In this document: positions 29,301 through 35,181 of the stretch, piece by piece | How the letters are laid out: each line of letters opens with the position of its first letter | Position numbering within the stretch: the first letter of the stretch is position 1 | NCBI GenBank assembly: GCA_964386865.1 | Contig: CAYLUN010000016.1 | Span: 21,037 to 85,036 of the forward strand | Length of the DNA stretch: 64,000 nucleotides | Source: CAYLUN01 sp964386865 | GTDB taxonomy: Bacteria; Verrucomicrobiota; Kiritimatiellia; RFP12; UBA1067 | Direction of reading: 5' to 3' | The notes under the pieces: generated by a model | Seen by the model: the letters and a program-made list of their open reading frames with translations, nothing else | What the model was told of the DNA's origin: nothing | The model's database searches: none | Made by a program: the position numbers and the translations under genes

Positions 29301-30141
29301 CCCACTGGTTGACGACTTTGTAGCCGCCCTTCCCGTTGAACTTGGTTTCGTCGTAACCGACGAGCGTCAGCGCATGATAGCCGGCGAGATTGGTGTCGCA
29401 GGAGGCCGGCATGAGGTAGTGACAGTTGGTCGGACAAAGGTCGTCGAACAGACCTGCCGAATAGGCCCCTCGCCGGTAGATCGGAAGGCCCACGTTACAG
29501 ATGCCGCCGTCCGTCATGATGGCTTTCACCGCCTCGAAGACCTGCGGTGTCTCACCGTTGCCCAGGTAGTCCCACGCTGCGGCCCGGTACGGAATACCCT
29601 CGAGATACGCGTCCGCCGTCGGCCAGGTCAGATAGTCGGCGTCGTCATACGGTTGCGACGCAAACGAAGCGCAGCCCTGGTTCAACACAAGGTTCAGGTT
29701 GCCTTCGAACGTGGACCCCTCGTCAAAGCCTTGAAGTTGGTTGTACAGGAACCGCGGGCTGAACTGGTGAGCGGGATCGGCGAGACTCCAGCCGTGCTCC
29801 TTAGCCTCCTGATAACTCTTGGCGTAATACCCGACCGCCCAGGAGACGCATGAACCCTGTATCCCCTGATCGCCCACCGGCGGCAGACCGGCGCTGTTAT
29901 CCGCAGTAGCGGCCAGCGCCAAGGGGACGCGAGCCATCTTCGCCCGCCTTTGTAGGATCTCTTGCAGGACGGTCGCAGCGGCTGGCGCTTGCGACGGAGG
30001 CGCGGGAATCAACCCCAAGCCCCGAATCTTCCCGCTCCCCTGTTTTGCCTTCTCAGTTACGGTCGCGTCCTGTTGCGCAAACAGGCTCACCACAGTGACA
30101 CAGAACACGAGTCCAATGACCAGACGCAACGTGTATTTCAT
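17314..30141 (-). CDS. giant secreted protein: papain-like protease, beta-helix modules, PKD, LamG
   Basis: This 4,275-residue protein has a signal peptide (LRLVIGLVFCVTVVSLFA) and a GAGAAGG Shine-Dalgarno. Residues about 85-300 form a C1A papain-like domain: oxyanion Gln92 and Cys98 in GDQGIQGSCVSW, His256 in YHALTLVGYD, Asn278 in VVNQWGADWG. Five ~450-residue modules follow, starting near residues 445, 887, 1345, 1806 and 2252. Each has a right-handed beta-helix opened by VND-x-DVYC and NDGLSPATPK and closed by GAYGGT-x-ASKS, then a beta-sandwich (PNGGE). Then come a sixth beta-helix (about 2835-3115), a PKD-like domain, InlB-type repeats (HFAGWAGD), DUF2341 plus LamG (about 3680-3960), and a C-terminal module with GTPEWWLAQHG and DADCDGLLNWQEY. 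GC content looks lower than in its neighbours. Surface glycan binding or adhesion with self-processing is inferred. Confidence 0.9.
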   Translation of the reverse strand: MKYTLRLVIGLVFCVTVVSLFAQQDATVTEKAKQGSGKIRGLGLIPAPPSQAPAAATVLQEILQRRAKMARVPLALAATADNSAGLPPVGDQGIQGSCVSWAVGYYAKSYQEAKEHGWSLADPAHQFSPRFLYNQLQGFDEGSTFEGNLNLVLNQGCASFASQPYDDADYLTWPTADAYLEGIPYRAAAWDYLGNGETPQVFEAVKAIMTDGGICNVGLPIYRRGAYSAGLFDDLCPTNCHYLMPASCDTNLAGYHALTLVGYDETKFNGKGGYKVVNQWGADWGTNGFAWISEPFLTTYAFGFYRMTDRVGYAPSGLAHWKVSHSYWGWNLDNVTVKIGVGSQSSPSWSRLLVTGLERDSLTIDMWVDITEAATYLPADWTNRWWLSVTDSAAWDVGTVSTFDIIWNGQTSAGTAPLPFDTSVDEGTFWAYVPCGAAASTNYYVNDAGTNGDVYCTTVGNDTNDGLTPCTPKRSLAEIFRCYTVKGGDTVWVDAGTYSLAETVVLDYHDQGDADHALRVIGPPAPAKASLQVAPGIVGLQLYYTRHVEIENLTMSGGASAVWSKEPRSHTFRNLTVTGCSGDAISLVGEYYEGYYERSTLDHCLVYGVGGRCLGVSVTDAAIEQSTLVAGSGKTCANVDNDWRHNKLADIRAANSLLVAPGGTCLSAPSTGASALSSAYNDQYGSSQLVGADDLQVDPLFANPGAGDFHLKSSAGRWDPLAGAGAGGWAGDATNSPCIDAGDPIADASAEPAPNGNRLNLGVYGGTGFASKSPAARYLSLIQPVAGQVLQAQCAVTWRYHGAGWQASDTLRAEYSPDGGTNWIAVAAGANRSHWRSPWSWDLHALSAGSNYVLRLVCNQEPTVFAQTTGPFVIRSIPMAAVPLFYVNDTYDPTNDVYCTAAGSESNDGLSPATPKASIQAVLDGYNTAPGSVIYVDSGVYTLSSNIVINSGHSGSASAPVSIVGSTNAVGSLINRTNVSAGSYAFHLAGCSYVALANLRIVTADKGVYAASAANCTIQHCRVTGCNAGIHAQGSGGHVVMQNVIAACDKGLLLTSWPSGSGGSLSVVNNTFHGNLSGSFWLTPGWTGSLTIPITLRNNIFSQSAGYCIYQSVANNSAIAYSDYNDFFVTGSASTARESYSSTYLTLAAWQAASGRDAHSFAVDPQFADVTNLDVHVKSIGGRWNADATMWVADAVHSPTIDAGPTSDAVGAEPSPNAGRINLGAYGGTAEASKSRPNQYLHLNAPAGDERWGGTQTVLWSVDPAGWQTNGLLRIEYSADDGATWTVVQGGESVSVDAGQWAWDTTRHTNCWSARLRLTSLAEPGLWDQSQASFSVVNGGSRYYVNDGSTNDDVYCAAVGNDANDGRSPVTPKATAQAILTAYDLKPGDLLYLDTGYYPLSAGLTADVRHQGSAVAPIRIQGSTRGTVFQTATASMTALSVVGSYVEVDSLTLKGGAGISFSGAYCTAKNNVCIGPGSSGTGIVTEYGNVVQNNVLCGHALGIYARSGTAVINNTIWSSGSGITTDINGAYYFEFHSITVKNNIIRAQGGGKYCLYNGNIDVLGESDYNVLLATSGAVVGMWMYGGGNEQSYASVEEWADGMARQGWVFDRHSTGVDPLFANVSSNDFHLRSTAGRYDPSSGLPSSDPRAWLNDSCASPCLDAGDPADPVGEEPAPNGGQINIGAYGGTRCASKTPAGTRELALWAPGGGEVWMGRREICWRAFGSGWQNGDSIRLEYSADAGGTWIPIAGATGCEWSSGAFAWDTASLPSRPFYRIRATCNQDASVWAASSGNFTIYNHVIDYYVNDATTTGDVYCAAPGDDANDGLSAATPKATIQSILDVYDLAPGETVYVDTGLYMLTNDVVVTAADGGASGGYVTLCGSTHAEGTILDRNSPSNGCAAIRLAGCGLVRLERIGIRHAEHGVYGVPSTDCIVSQCRITDCVNGVRAAGGSNLQVANCVIVNNSYGVFANPMTLFVINNTFSGNLVAGFCYAYAGSTSQPNLTFRNNVFSQDSGWCLQSAQSKVNIVYSDYNVYDTTGTAGVASWAGSYPTLSAWQSGLGKESHSASGPACFADPSAGDFHLLSAGGRWDPAAQGWTNDAVSSPCLDAGSPSDPVGDEPEPNGGVRNVGAYGGTSEASKSPAGGKVTLVAPNGGEAWKGVRTIAWNVAHQGWADGDTVSLLFSADSGTNWIAIAGGAALPAQAQLFAWDVYSAPTGTHCRVKVVSDQDSNVWDVCDADFTISAGGAYFVNDTSITNDAWCTAPGDDANDGTSPATPKGTVQAVLAAYALVPGDVVRIDTGVYNLTSNIVVLAANGGTSASPVVFEASPFGVAVNRGDTNSGCYGWHVSGASNVVIRTATVTNRPGVPQCWMRVTGAYNGVVLQSGKGCRLSRCEAFGNLYSGVLVNGCVSPVLEYCLTRQTVDPVGGNGIRIQGGSSVTVRNCTLFGNGRYGLSFSQSAGYVAVNNIVCADGLGDMAWWVNGSTAARSDYNDIFVANGAYVGWCQGTNITTLARWRKATGGDPNSMEHAPLFVDPSGDDFHLQSTVGSYHAGVWLADGTDSPGLDAGDPAQAAGTEPTPNGGRVNLGAFGGTEQASQTPGRWLLMTTVGNREPLHAWEPLRWVAPGADWDSAETVHLDYSADAGLSWAPVQGATGLPYNAGSCWWDSRTVESGTQYLFRVVSDSVPALTNVTPRVYAVDNKGASPTLAWTGEWGYESGGVSPDGGVQGLATFTFRVTYSDADDDAPLSGFPQLLIRKSGAEIPGSPFAMTAADSGDLNYADGKTYSYAISTLVGGDDYEYAFAAQDSGGAPATGAPVTWHTGPRVEPTRLPASVIYVSLSGNPSFPYTNWLTAARDIQSAVNAGGDGSVVLVSNGVYQVSSQIVVNNGIAVRSVNGPATTVVDGGYPARYVRCFYLTHSNAVVEGLTITGGYASDSGGGVYLTGGGQIRNSIIRGNRTGTYGLGGGVYCGNGSRLENCLISGNSAGAGGGAYCIDSGVTRNCTITGNSGTSAGTHGGGLYCQNSAIINSIVYFNSVNNYENGSVYSYSNCCITPAVTGGGNISVNPLFMNAAEGNYRLTTNSPCVNTGMNQGVMFGVMDLDGHSRIAGGSVDMGAYEVGVLACDFTASPRQGPEPLAVVFTPLATGADLAGLRFQWDFNDDASNDLASVGAQPVTNTYLGARFYSVRVTAYTDAGETCAVVKTNYIQALQIPLVVSSLYGTVTPPRGTNTYDYLSYVPCSVLDSPVLSGVSTQYVCSGWRGTGSVPASGADTNVMVTLTNVSTIAWSWKTQYWFSATSGLNGGAVSTNGWYNRGSVALATAIPDSGYHFAGWAGDVPAQSQYSNPVMVAMSQARSIQATFESDATTYPLAVSSAWGAVAPERGTNWFAYGSSVPCAVQGSPVDLGGGTQYVCTGWSGTGSVPSSGTGTSVTATITRASSLIWNWQMVLDLGWPVNAVALVWTTGGNAPWFAQMSVTHDGGMAAQSGDINNSQTSWLETVMQGPALLTYWRKVSSEGNFDWLALYMDGVLQTGRISGNVDWQVQTNAIPVGVHTLRWQYSKDGSSSSGSDAGWLDEVRYSPRLDVSVSGMGAVDVPGGWYLLGSNVVVTATSLAHWHFDRWSGDTNGCSVSSNKISYAVDRPRAITACFSLDEQELVMRSAHGGLQWSLPVGFGMEIGFPGYTKSETLTNFPALVVLSTNIVGFSYAGFATTNAGVLRFTDAAGLRDLNYEIEEWNTNGNSYVWVQVPELSSSNDYIRAYWMTNGQSAPSSATNGAVWEGGFKGVWHLQESPANTSPQMRDSTTNANHGACQNMVGGDLIAGKVGGAVSLNGSSKYINCGNAASLQNTVGTLEAWIATSANDSTYRAIVCKQLAYGMFISNRSLIVYDWGNSVGRNTGFAIADGAWHHVAFSYQNNVSNGTAVYVDGRKILECTVKISGQTVGEYIGYGNSPSQYHNGLVDEVRASGSKRSGNWLWATWLNMASNAVFNSCGAVHPLYATNNGTKVCVTNSFPYGTEVTCALTNAAVSEGQGTQYVCEGWTMAGNAPVSGSGLSLTFPLTNNASLNWLWQTNYWLDVAAGGPGTVTPGSGWFARGCAPGVTAQPSNYYHFVAWTGTVTSALNPLSLTMNQPYLLSALFGENLATRGTPEWWLAQHGWTNDFNAAETTDADCDGLLNWQEYCAGTDPANPASVLRMTALGRAVRTNDHGYLPIAFQSVSNKAYVIQVAPAVTGVWLTVSEPIVAVSNRTQVLVRMLESMPQAFYRVSVSTPLQP
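22040..28824 (-). repeat. five intragenic ~1.35-kb repeat modules of the giant protein
   Basis: Module starts are marked by the VND motif, with its Asp at residues 447, 889, 1347, 1808 and 2254, a spacing of 442, 458, 461 and 446 residues. Each module ends with a PNGG-x-NLGAYGGT or GAFGGT closure followed by a beta-sandwich linker. Boundaries are approximate. Confidence 0.75.
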
Positions 30142-30405
30142 AACCTTCTCTCCCGCGCTTACGACGGTGGATGCCCATACTAATTCAGGGCGAACGCTGT
30201 ATTCTGCACAAATCGACGTTCACCTTCATCAGCGTCCCATAGCCAGTCACTGCAGAACGGAACTTAAGCCACCTTGACATAGCCACAAACGCTTAGCAAT
30301 ACTACAGTTAAACGAATCAATTATGTATTTGAGGAGGTTAAATGTCAACCTTCGCTTGATGTTGGATAGATGAAGCAAATAGGTGAATCAAGTAAACAAA
30401 CGGCC

Positions 30406-30434
30406 TTGTCGTTCCCCCATCGGTTTAGTATTGT
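30406..30434 (+). promoter_or_regulatory. sigma-70 promoter of the M28 peptidase gene
   Basis: TTGTCG (30406-30411), 17 bp, TATTGT (30429-30434). The predicted transcription start falls after the in-frame GTG at 30438, which argues for a downstream ATG as the real start. The -10 overlaps an imperfect dyad GTTTC-GT-GAAAC (30433-30444). Confidence 0.6.
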
Positions 30435-30470
30435 TTCGTGAAACCAATAAACACCGTCTCAACTCACGCG

Positions 30471-31427
30471 ATGCCAGTACGCATGTCTTTTTGCACTCTG
30501 TTAACCGCTGCATTCCTCGCCGGCTGCAGCGAGAAGTCCGGCAACGTGGCTCAACCCGCACGTGAGCCGCTCGCCTTCACCGCCGCTCAGGCTTCCAACG
30601 CGCTCGCGCACGTTGCGGCTTTCGTGACCGCTTGCACCCCGCGCGACGGCGGCACGCCGGGCGCGGAGCGCGCCGCCGTGTGGCTCCGCGACCGGCTCGC
30701 GACAAACGGCGTCGAGGCTGCCCTTGACCGGTTCACAGGCGAAACGCCCCGAGGGCCCAAACCCTATGCGAACGTCGTGGTGACCCTTCCCGGCGAGACC
30801 GACCGCTGGATCGTCTTGCTCTCTCACTTCGACACCATGCGCGGCGTGGGCGAAGGCTTTCAGGGGGCCAACGACGGGGGCTCGTCCACGGGCCTTCTGC
30901 TTGAACTCGCTGTCGCCCTCAAACGCTCTGCCCCGCTCCGGCACGGCGTGATTTGCGGCTTTATGGACGGCGAGGAGTGCATGCTGGGGTACAGCGAGCG
31001 CGACGGGTTCCACGGCAGCAAGCGGCTCGCCAAGCAGCTGAAGGAGAAGATGACGAAGATTGACGCCGTAATCCTGATGGATATGGTCGGCGACCGCGAC
31101 TTGAAGCTCACGATTCCCCGCAACGGAACCGCCAGCCTGCGCGTGCTGGCGCTGGAGGCCGCCGAAGCCACGGGCAACCGCGACGCGATCGGCCTGTTCG
31201 ACGGCGATATTTTCGACGACCACCAGGCGTTCCTCGACCGCGGCTACCCCGCAATCGACCTGATCGACTTCGACTACGGCAGCCGCCCCGGCCTGAACGA
31301 CTACTGGCACACGCCCAAGGACACGCTCGACAAGCTCTCCGCCGACAGCCTCCATGTCACCGGACGCATTGTTCTGGAGATGGTGAGCCGGCTGGAGTCG
31401 GCGCGAGCCGGCGGCGCCGCGCGCTGA
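30471..31427 (+). CDS. M28-family zinc aminopeptidase lipoprotein
   Basis: From the ATG at 30471 the protein has 318 residues and a lipoprotein signal (MSFCTLLTAAFLAGC), so it should be anchored in a membrane. An ATG at 30483 is equally possible; an upstream GTG at 30438 precedes the predicted transcript. Zinc-site motifs are SHFDT, GANDGGSSTG, MDGEE, MDMVGD and YWHTPKDTLDKL, in the order seen in M28 peptidases and glutaminyl-peptide cyclotransferases. The DMVGD and DDHQAFLDRGYPAIDLID segments are closer to glutaminyl cyclases, so pyroglutamate formation is an alternative to aminopeptidase activity. It converges with the PurF-like gene. Confidence 0.9.
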   Translation: MPVRMSFCTLLTAAFLAGCSEKSGNVAQPAREPLAFTAAQASNALAHVAAFVTACTPRDGGTPGAERAAVWLRDRLATNGVEAALDRFTGETPRGPKPYANVVVTLPGETDRWIVLLSHFDTMRGVGEGFQGANDGGSSTGLLLELAVALKRSAPLRHGVICGFMDGEECMLGYSERDGFHGSKRLAKQLKEKMTKIDAVILMDMVGDRDLKLTIPRNGTASLRVLALEAAEATGNRDAIGLFDGDIFDDHQAFLDRGYPAIDLIDFDYGSRPGLNDYWHTPKDTLDKLSADSLHVTGRIVLEMVSRLESARAGGAAR

Positions 31428-31458
31428 GCGCCTTCCGGCTGGATGTGCGCACGCCCAT

Positions 31459-32937
31459 CTACGCCAGAGCCGGCGTGCCGGCCGCGCAGGGGCTCTCGCA
31501 ATGCGTGCAGCCGTGCGTGCAGCCGTTGGGCTTCGAGACGTCTTCGCCGGACCAGCAGTACGTGCACAAGCTCGCTTTGGGCAAGTCGATCGCTTCGACC
31601 AGATCGTCCAAGCGCTGGTAGGCGAGCGAGGCGAGCCCGAGCCGCTGGCGGATGCGACCGACCATTTCCTTGAAGGGCTGTCCGTCCGGATCGCGGTAGG
31701 CCGCCACGTCCGCGTTGTCGCCCTCGATCTCCCGGATCGTGCGACGCGTGGCGAGGTCGAACTCGTTTTTCGAGCGCGAGAAATTCAGGAAGCGGCACTG
31801 GTACAGAAGCGGCGGGCAGGCGATGCGCATGTGAATCTCCTTCGCGCCGTCGTCGTACAGCCGCTTCACCTGGTCGCGCAGCTGCGTGCCGCGCACGATG
31901 GAGTCGTCGCAGAACACGAGCCGCTTGCCCTTGATCAGGCCGGGCACGGGGATGAGCTTCATCTGCGCGATCAGCTCGCGCTCGCGCTGGTCCGGCGGCA
32001 TGAAGCTCCGTGGCCACGTCGGCGTGTATTTCACGAACGGCCGGGAGTAGCGGATGCCCGCCTGCGCCGCATAGCCCAGCGCATGCCCAACGCCCGAGTC
32101 CGGCACGCCGCCCACCGAGTCCGCCTCGACCGGGTTCCGCCGCGCCAGCGCGCCGCCGCACCGGTAGCGCGACACCTCCACGTTGCGCCCCTCGTACGAA
32201 GAGGCCGGGTAGCCGAAGTACACCCACAGGAACGAGCACACCGCCATCTGGCTGCCGGGCTGGAGCGCGGTGTGCGCGCCATCGGGCTCACAGACGACCA
32301 TCTCGCCCGGCCCCAGCTCGCGGCTCACCACGTAGCCGAGGTTCGGAAAACTGCACGTCTCCATGGCCACGGCCATCGCACCGTCTTTCTGCCCCAAAAT
32401 GACGGGCGTGCGACCGTAGCGGTCACGCACGGCGTAGAGCGTGCCCTTCTCGGTGAGCACGAGCATTGAGCACGAGCCCTCAATCTTCTCTTGCGCGTAG
32501 CGAACACCTTTCTCAAACGTCTCCTGCGAGTTGATCAGCATCGCCACGAGCTCGGTGGGGTTAATGCCGCCCCGGCTCATCTCCGAGAACTGCGCAGAGC
32601 GTGTCGTGTACAGCTCACGCATCAGCGACGCCAGGTTCGTCAGCACGCCCACGGTGATGATCGCGTAGACGCCCAGATGGGACGCGATGATCAGCGGCTG
32701 ATCCTCGTTGTCGCTGATCACGCCGATCCCGAACCGTCCCTTAAAGCGCCGGAAGTCGGCCTCGAACTTCGTCCGAAACTGGGAGTTGGATATGTCGTGG
32801 ATGGCCCGCTGGAAGCCGCCCTCGTCTAGCACGGCCATGCCGCCGCGCATGGTTCCGAGATGCGAGTGATAATCCGTTCCGAAGAAGAGATCCGCCACAC
32901 AGTCCGTCTTTGAGACAACACCAAAGAATCCGCCCAT
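31459..32937 (-). CDS. PurF-like phosphoribosyltransferase lacking the glutaminase cysteine
   Basis: The ATG at 32937 follows AAGGAGG with ideal spacing and gives 492 residues; an upstream frame extension is not coding. The product aligns with glutamine PRPP amidotransferases (FFGTDYHSHLGTMRGG, ELGPGEMVV, and the PRPP loop LVFCDDSIVRGTQ). Its N-terminus reads MGGFFG instead of MCGIFG, so the Ntn nucleophile Cys at position 2 is Gly and glutamine hydrolysis by the normal route is excluded. The C-terminus is cysteine-rich (CTYCWSGEDVSK, GCTHGCTHCESPC) and may bind metal. It may use free ammonia, depend on another glutaminase, or have a different reaction. A similar MGGFFG family occurs in other bacteria (my recollection). 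Confidence 0.88.
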   Translation of the reverse strand: MGGFFGVVSKTDCVADLFFGTDYHSHLGTMRGGMAVLDEGGFQRAIHDISNSQFRTKFEADFRRFKGRFGIGVISDNEDQPLIIASHLGVYAIITVGVLTNLASLMRELYTTRSAQFSEMSRGGINPTELVAMLINSQETFEKGVRYAQEKIEGSCSMLVLTEKGTLYAVRDRYGRTPVILGQKDGAMAVAMETCSFPNLGYVVSRELGPGEMVVCEPDGAHTALQPGSQMAVCSFLWVYFGYPASSYEGRNVEVSRYRCGGALARRNPVEADSVGGVPDSGVGHALGYAAQAGIRYSRPFVKYTPTWPRSFMPPDQRERELIAQMKLIPVPGLIKGKRLVFCDDSIVRGTQLRDQVKRLYDDGAKEIHMRIACPPLLYQCRFLNFSRSKNEFDLATRRTIREIEGDNADVAAYRDPDGQPFKEMVGRIRQRLGLASLAYQRLDDLVEAIDLPKASLCTYCWSGEDVSKPNGCTHGCTHCESPCAAGTPALA

Positions 32938-32997
32938 ATCGCCTCCTTCATTCGTTTCCGCCGCACGCGCCAGCCACCCGCATACCCAGCGCGCAGA

Positions 32998-33026
32998 ACT
33001 GTACCGCTTTTCACCCCATACGCCAA
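32998..33026 (-). promoter_or_regulatory. sigma-70 promoter of the PurF-like gene
   Basis: On the minus strand TTGGCG (33026-33021), 17 bp, TACAGT (33003-32998), about 60 nt before the start codon. Confidence 0.6.
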
Positions 33027-33054
33027 TCCGAAAAAACAACAAATTCGTCGCCTG

Positions 33055-33066
33055 GACAATATTGTC
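33055..33066. promoter_or_regulatory. perfect 12-bp palindrome between divergent promoters
   Basis: GACAATATTGTC is fully self-complementary. It sits about 30 bp upstream of the -35 box of the PurF-like gene and 55 bp upstream of the -35 box of the AsmA-like gene, in an AT-richer patch. It could be a repressor operator; the regulator is unknown. Confidence 0.4.
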
Positions 33067-33121
33067 GCATCCGCCCCTCCCCACGTGCGCCGCCCCTGGT
33101 ACCCGGAACTCCGGTTTCCAG

Positions 33122-33150
33122 TTGCCCACATCCGGCCGCTCAAGTATGCT
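33122..33150 (+). promoter_or_regulatory. sigma-70 promoter of the AsmA-like/miaB/RlmD-like operon
   Basis: TTGCCC (33122-33127), 17 bp, TATGCT (33145-33150), about 40 nt before the first start codon. Confidence 0.6.
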
Positions 33151-33192
33151 ACTGGCGAGTTATACACGGATTGTGACCTTACTGGCTGAAGC

Positions 33193-35166
33193 ATGTGGAA
33201 GCTCTTCAAACTCTTAGGCTGGGCGTTTAAGGCGCTCACTTGGCTCATATTCGCGCTCGCGGTGGCGGGTCTTATTGCCCTCTATATCCTCGAGCGCGGC
33301 ATCCCGGAACCGGCGGTGCGCCGCCTGTCAGAAGCCTGCTCCAGCAACGCGTTCATCTGCAGAATCGAGCGCGCCACGTTCAGCTTGAAGACAGGCTTCC
33401 GCCTTCACCGCGTCAAGCTATTCCCAAAGCGTGTCGCCGACGCCGCTTTGGCGACGGTCGACGAGATCGTGATCGACGTCGCACTCCGCCCCCGCCTCAA
33501 GCCCGGCGAGCGTTTGCGCGGCGTTACGCTCAAGAACGTCCGTTTCCCGTCCCTGCCGCCCCAGCCGACCGCGCCCGAGGGGTCGCCCGCCGCCTCCGCG
33601 CCAGCCTCTGCGCCCGCTGACGGCGCGCCGCGCTGGCCATCTGTCGCGCCCTTCCCCCTGACGCTCGAGAACGCCGACATCCTCGGAGTCCGAGCCGAGC
33701 GCATAACCGCCATGGTTTCCGTGCAGGAGCCCCGCGTCTGCGCATCGCAGCTCGTGATCCAGTGGCCCGACAAGAACTTCTCCATGTCCGTGAGCGGCCG
33801 CGTCACAGCGGACTTCGCCACGCGCGTCGTCGCGGGGGACGTGAAAGGGCAGGCTTTTCCCGGCAACATCCTGCCGCTGCTTCGCGCCCTGCGCTCCCGC
33901 GGCGCCATCAAGCAGATCGACTGCTTCACGAACATCGAGCGCCCCATCAACGCCGACGCCCAGTTCGACGTGAACATCGACAACAGCGATTTCGTCCTGC
34001 GGCTCGGTCTCGACGTCGGCCCGTGCGCCTACCGCGGCGTGCCGATGAAGTTCGCCAAGGGCTCGCTCTGCGCATACGGCACGAACATCTACACGACGGT
34101 TGACGTAGGCCCGATCCAGGCCGAAAGCGCAACCGGCCCGCTCGCCGGACGCCTGGTCTACCGCGAGGACGGCGAGAGCCTCGACCTCGACGTGTCGAGC
34201 GCCATGGATCTCACGCATCTCGTCACCATCATCAACATCCTGAACCACGGGCAACTCAAGCCGGTCCGCTGCGACACGCCGCCCCGCGTCAAGGCCAGCG
34301 GCATCATGGCCCTCGACTCTCAGAAAAGCACGGTCACAAACTGCCTCACCGGCACGATCTCGTTCGACGAGGGCTCGATCTTCAACATGCGGGTCCGGAA
34401 CGTCACCTCGGATTTGAAGGTCGACGGCTACTCGGCGCTCCTCGGCAACATCTCTGGCGCGTCCGCCAGCGGCGGCAATGTCGCTGGCAACGTCAGCTTC
34501 TCGTTCCCCTGCTACTCCTCCACGGCCACCCTGTTCACCGCCCGCGCCGCGCTCACCGGCGTCGATCTCTCCGACCTGACGCCGGTGTTCAACATAACCA
34601 ACACCCGCGCGGGGACGGTCTCGGGCAGCCTGCTGCTTCACGGCACCACCCACGGCCGCACGATGCCCTCGCTGTCAGGCGAGGGTCACGTCTCCATCCG
34701 CGACGGGCTTCTCCACCGCATGCCTGTTTTCGCGGGGTTCACCGATTACCTCGCGTCCAGCATCCCCGGCGTCTCTTCCCTTGTCAACCAGTCAACCGGC
34801 TCGATGGACTTCACCGTCGAGGGCGGTATCCTGCGCACTGAGAACCTGCTGATCGAGGGCGACCTGTTCAGCATGCAGGGCCGCGGCTCCTGCAACCTCG
34901 ACACCGAGGCGCTGGACTTCATCGTGCGCGCCAACATCTTCAAGGAAAAGACGTTCGCCGGCCGCATCACCCGCCTCGTTACGATGCCCTTCACCCGCCT
35001 TCTGCTTGAGTTCAAGGTCTTCGGAACCATCGACAGCTCGGACTGGTCATACGTCAGCATCATCGAGAAGATCACGGGCGGGCTGAGCGACCTTACGGAT
35101 CAACTCAAAAGCGCGCCTTCAGAGCCGTCCCCGAAGCCCGCCCCGCAGCAACCCAACGCCCCGTAA
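33193..35166 (+). CDS. AsmA-like inner-membrane protein
   Basis: The 657-residue protein has one N-terminal membrane anchor (about residues 13-35, LIFALAVAGLIALYIL) and a long beta-rich periplasmic part. The C-terminal third (GEGHVSIRDGLLHRMPVFAGF, then TVEGGILRTENLLIEGDLFSM and GRGSCNLDTEALDF) matches AsmA/YhdP-type C-terminal repeats. Such proteins form grooves that carry phospholipids toward the outer membrane or tune outer-membrane assembly. A Pro/Ala-rich linker lies at about residues 115-145 and the tail is Pro/Ser-rich. It is the first gene of an operon; miaB begins 15 nt downstream. Confidence 0.8.
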   Translation: MWKLFKLLGWAFKALTWLIFALAVAGLIALYILERGIPEPAVRRLSEACSSNAFICRIERATFSLKTGFRLHRVKLFPKRVADAALATVDEIVIDVALRPRLKPGERLRGVTLKNVRFPSLPPQPTAPEGSPAASAPASAPADGAPRWPSVAPFPLTLENADILGVRAERITAMVSVQEPRVCASQLVIQWPDKNFSMSVSGRVTADFATRVVAGDVKGQAFPGNILPLLRALRSRGAIKQIDCFTNIERPINADAQFDVNIDNSDFVLRLGLDVGPCAYRGVPMKFAKGSLCAYGTNIYTTVDVGPIQAESATGPLAGRLVYREDGESLDLDVSSAMDLTHLVTIINILNHGQLKPVRCDTPPRVKASGIMALDSQKSTVTNCLTGTISFDEGSIFNMRVRNVTSDLKVDGYSALLGNISGASASGGNVAGNVSFSFPCYSSTATLFTARAALTGVDLSDLTPVFNITNTRAGTVSGSLLLHGTTHGRTMPSLSGEGHVSIRDGLLHRMPVFAGFTDYLASSIPGVSSLVNQSTGSMDFTVEGGILRTENLLIEGDLFSMQGRGSCNLDTEALDFIVRANIFKEKTFAGRITRLVTMPFTRLLLEFKVFGTIDSSDWSYVSIIEKITGGLSDLTDQLKSAPSEPSPKPAPQQPNAP

Positions 35167-35181
35167 CCGACACCCACCCCC

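Noticed and set aside
30433..30444. possible parS site GTTTC-GT-GAAAC
   Set aside because: The bacterial parS core has GTTTC-ACGT-GAAAC; the spacer here is 2 bp too short, and the site overlaps a promoter -10.
32938..33129. N-terminal extension of the PurF-like frame to 33129
   Set aside because: It crosses the predicted promoter and an excellent Shine-Dalgarno lies just before the MGGFFG start.
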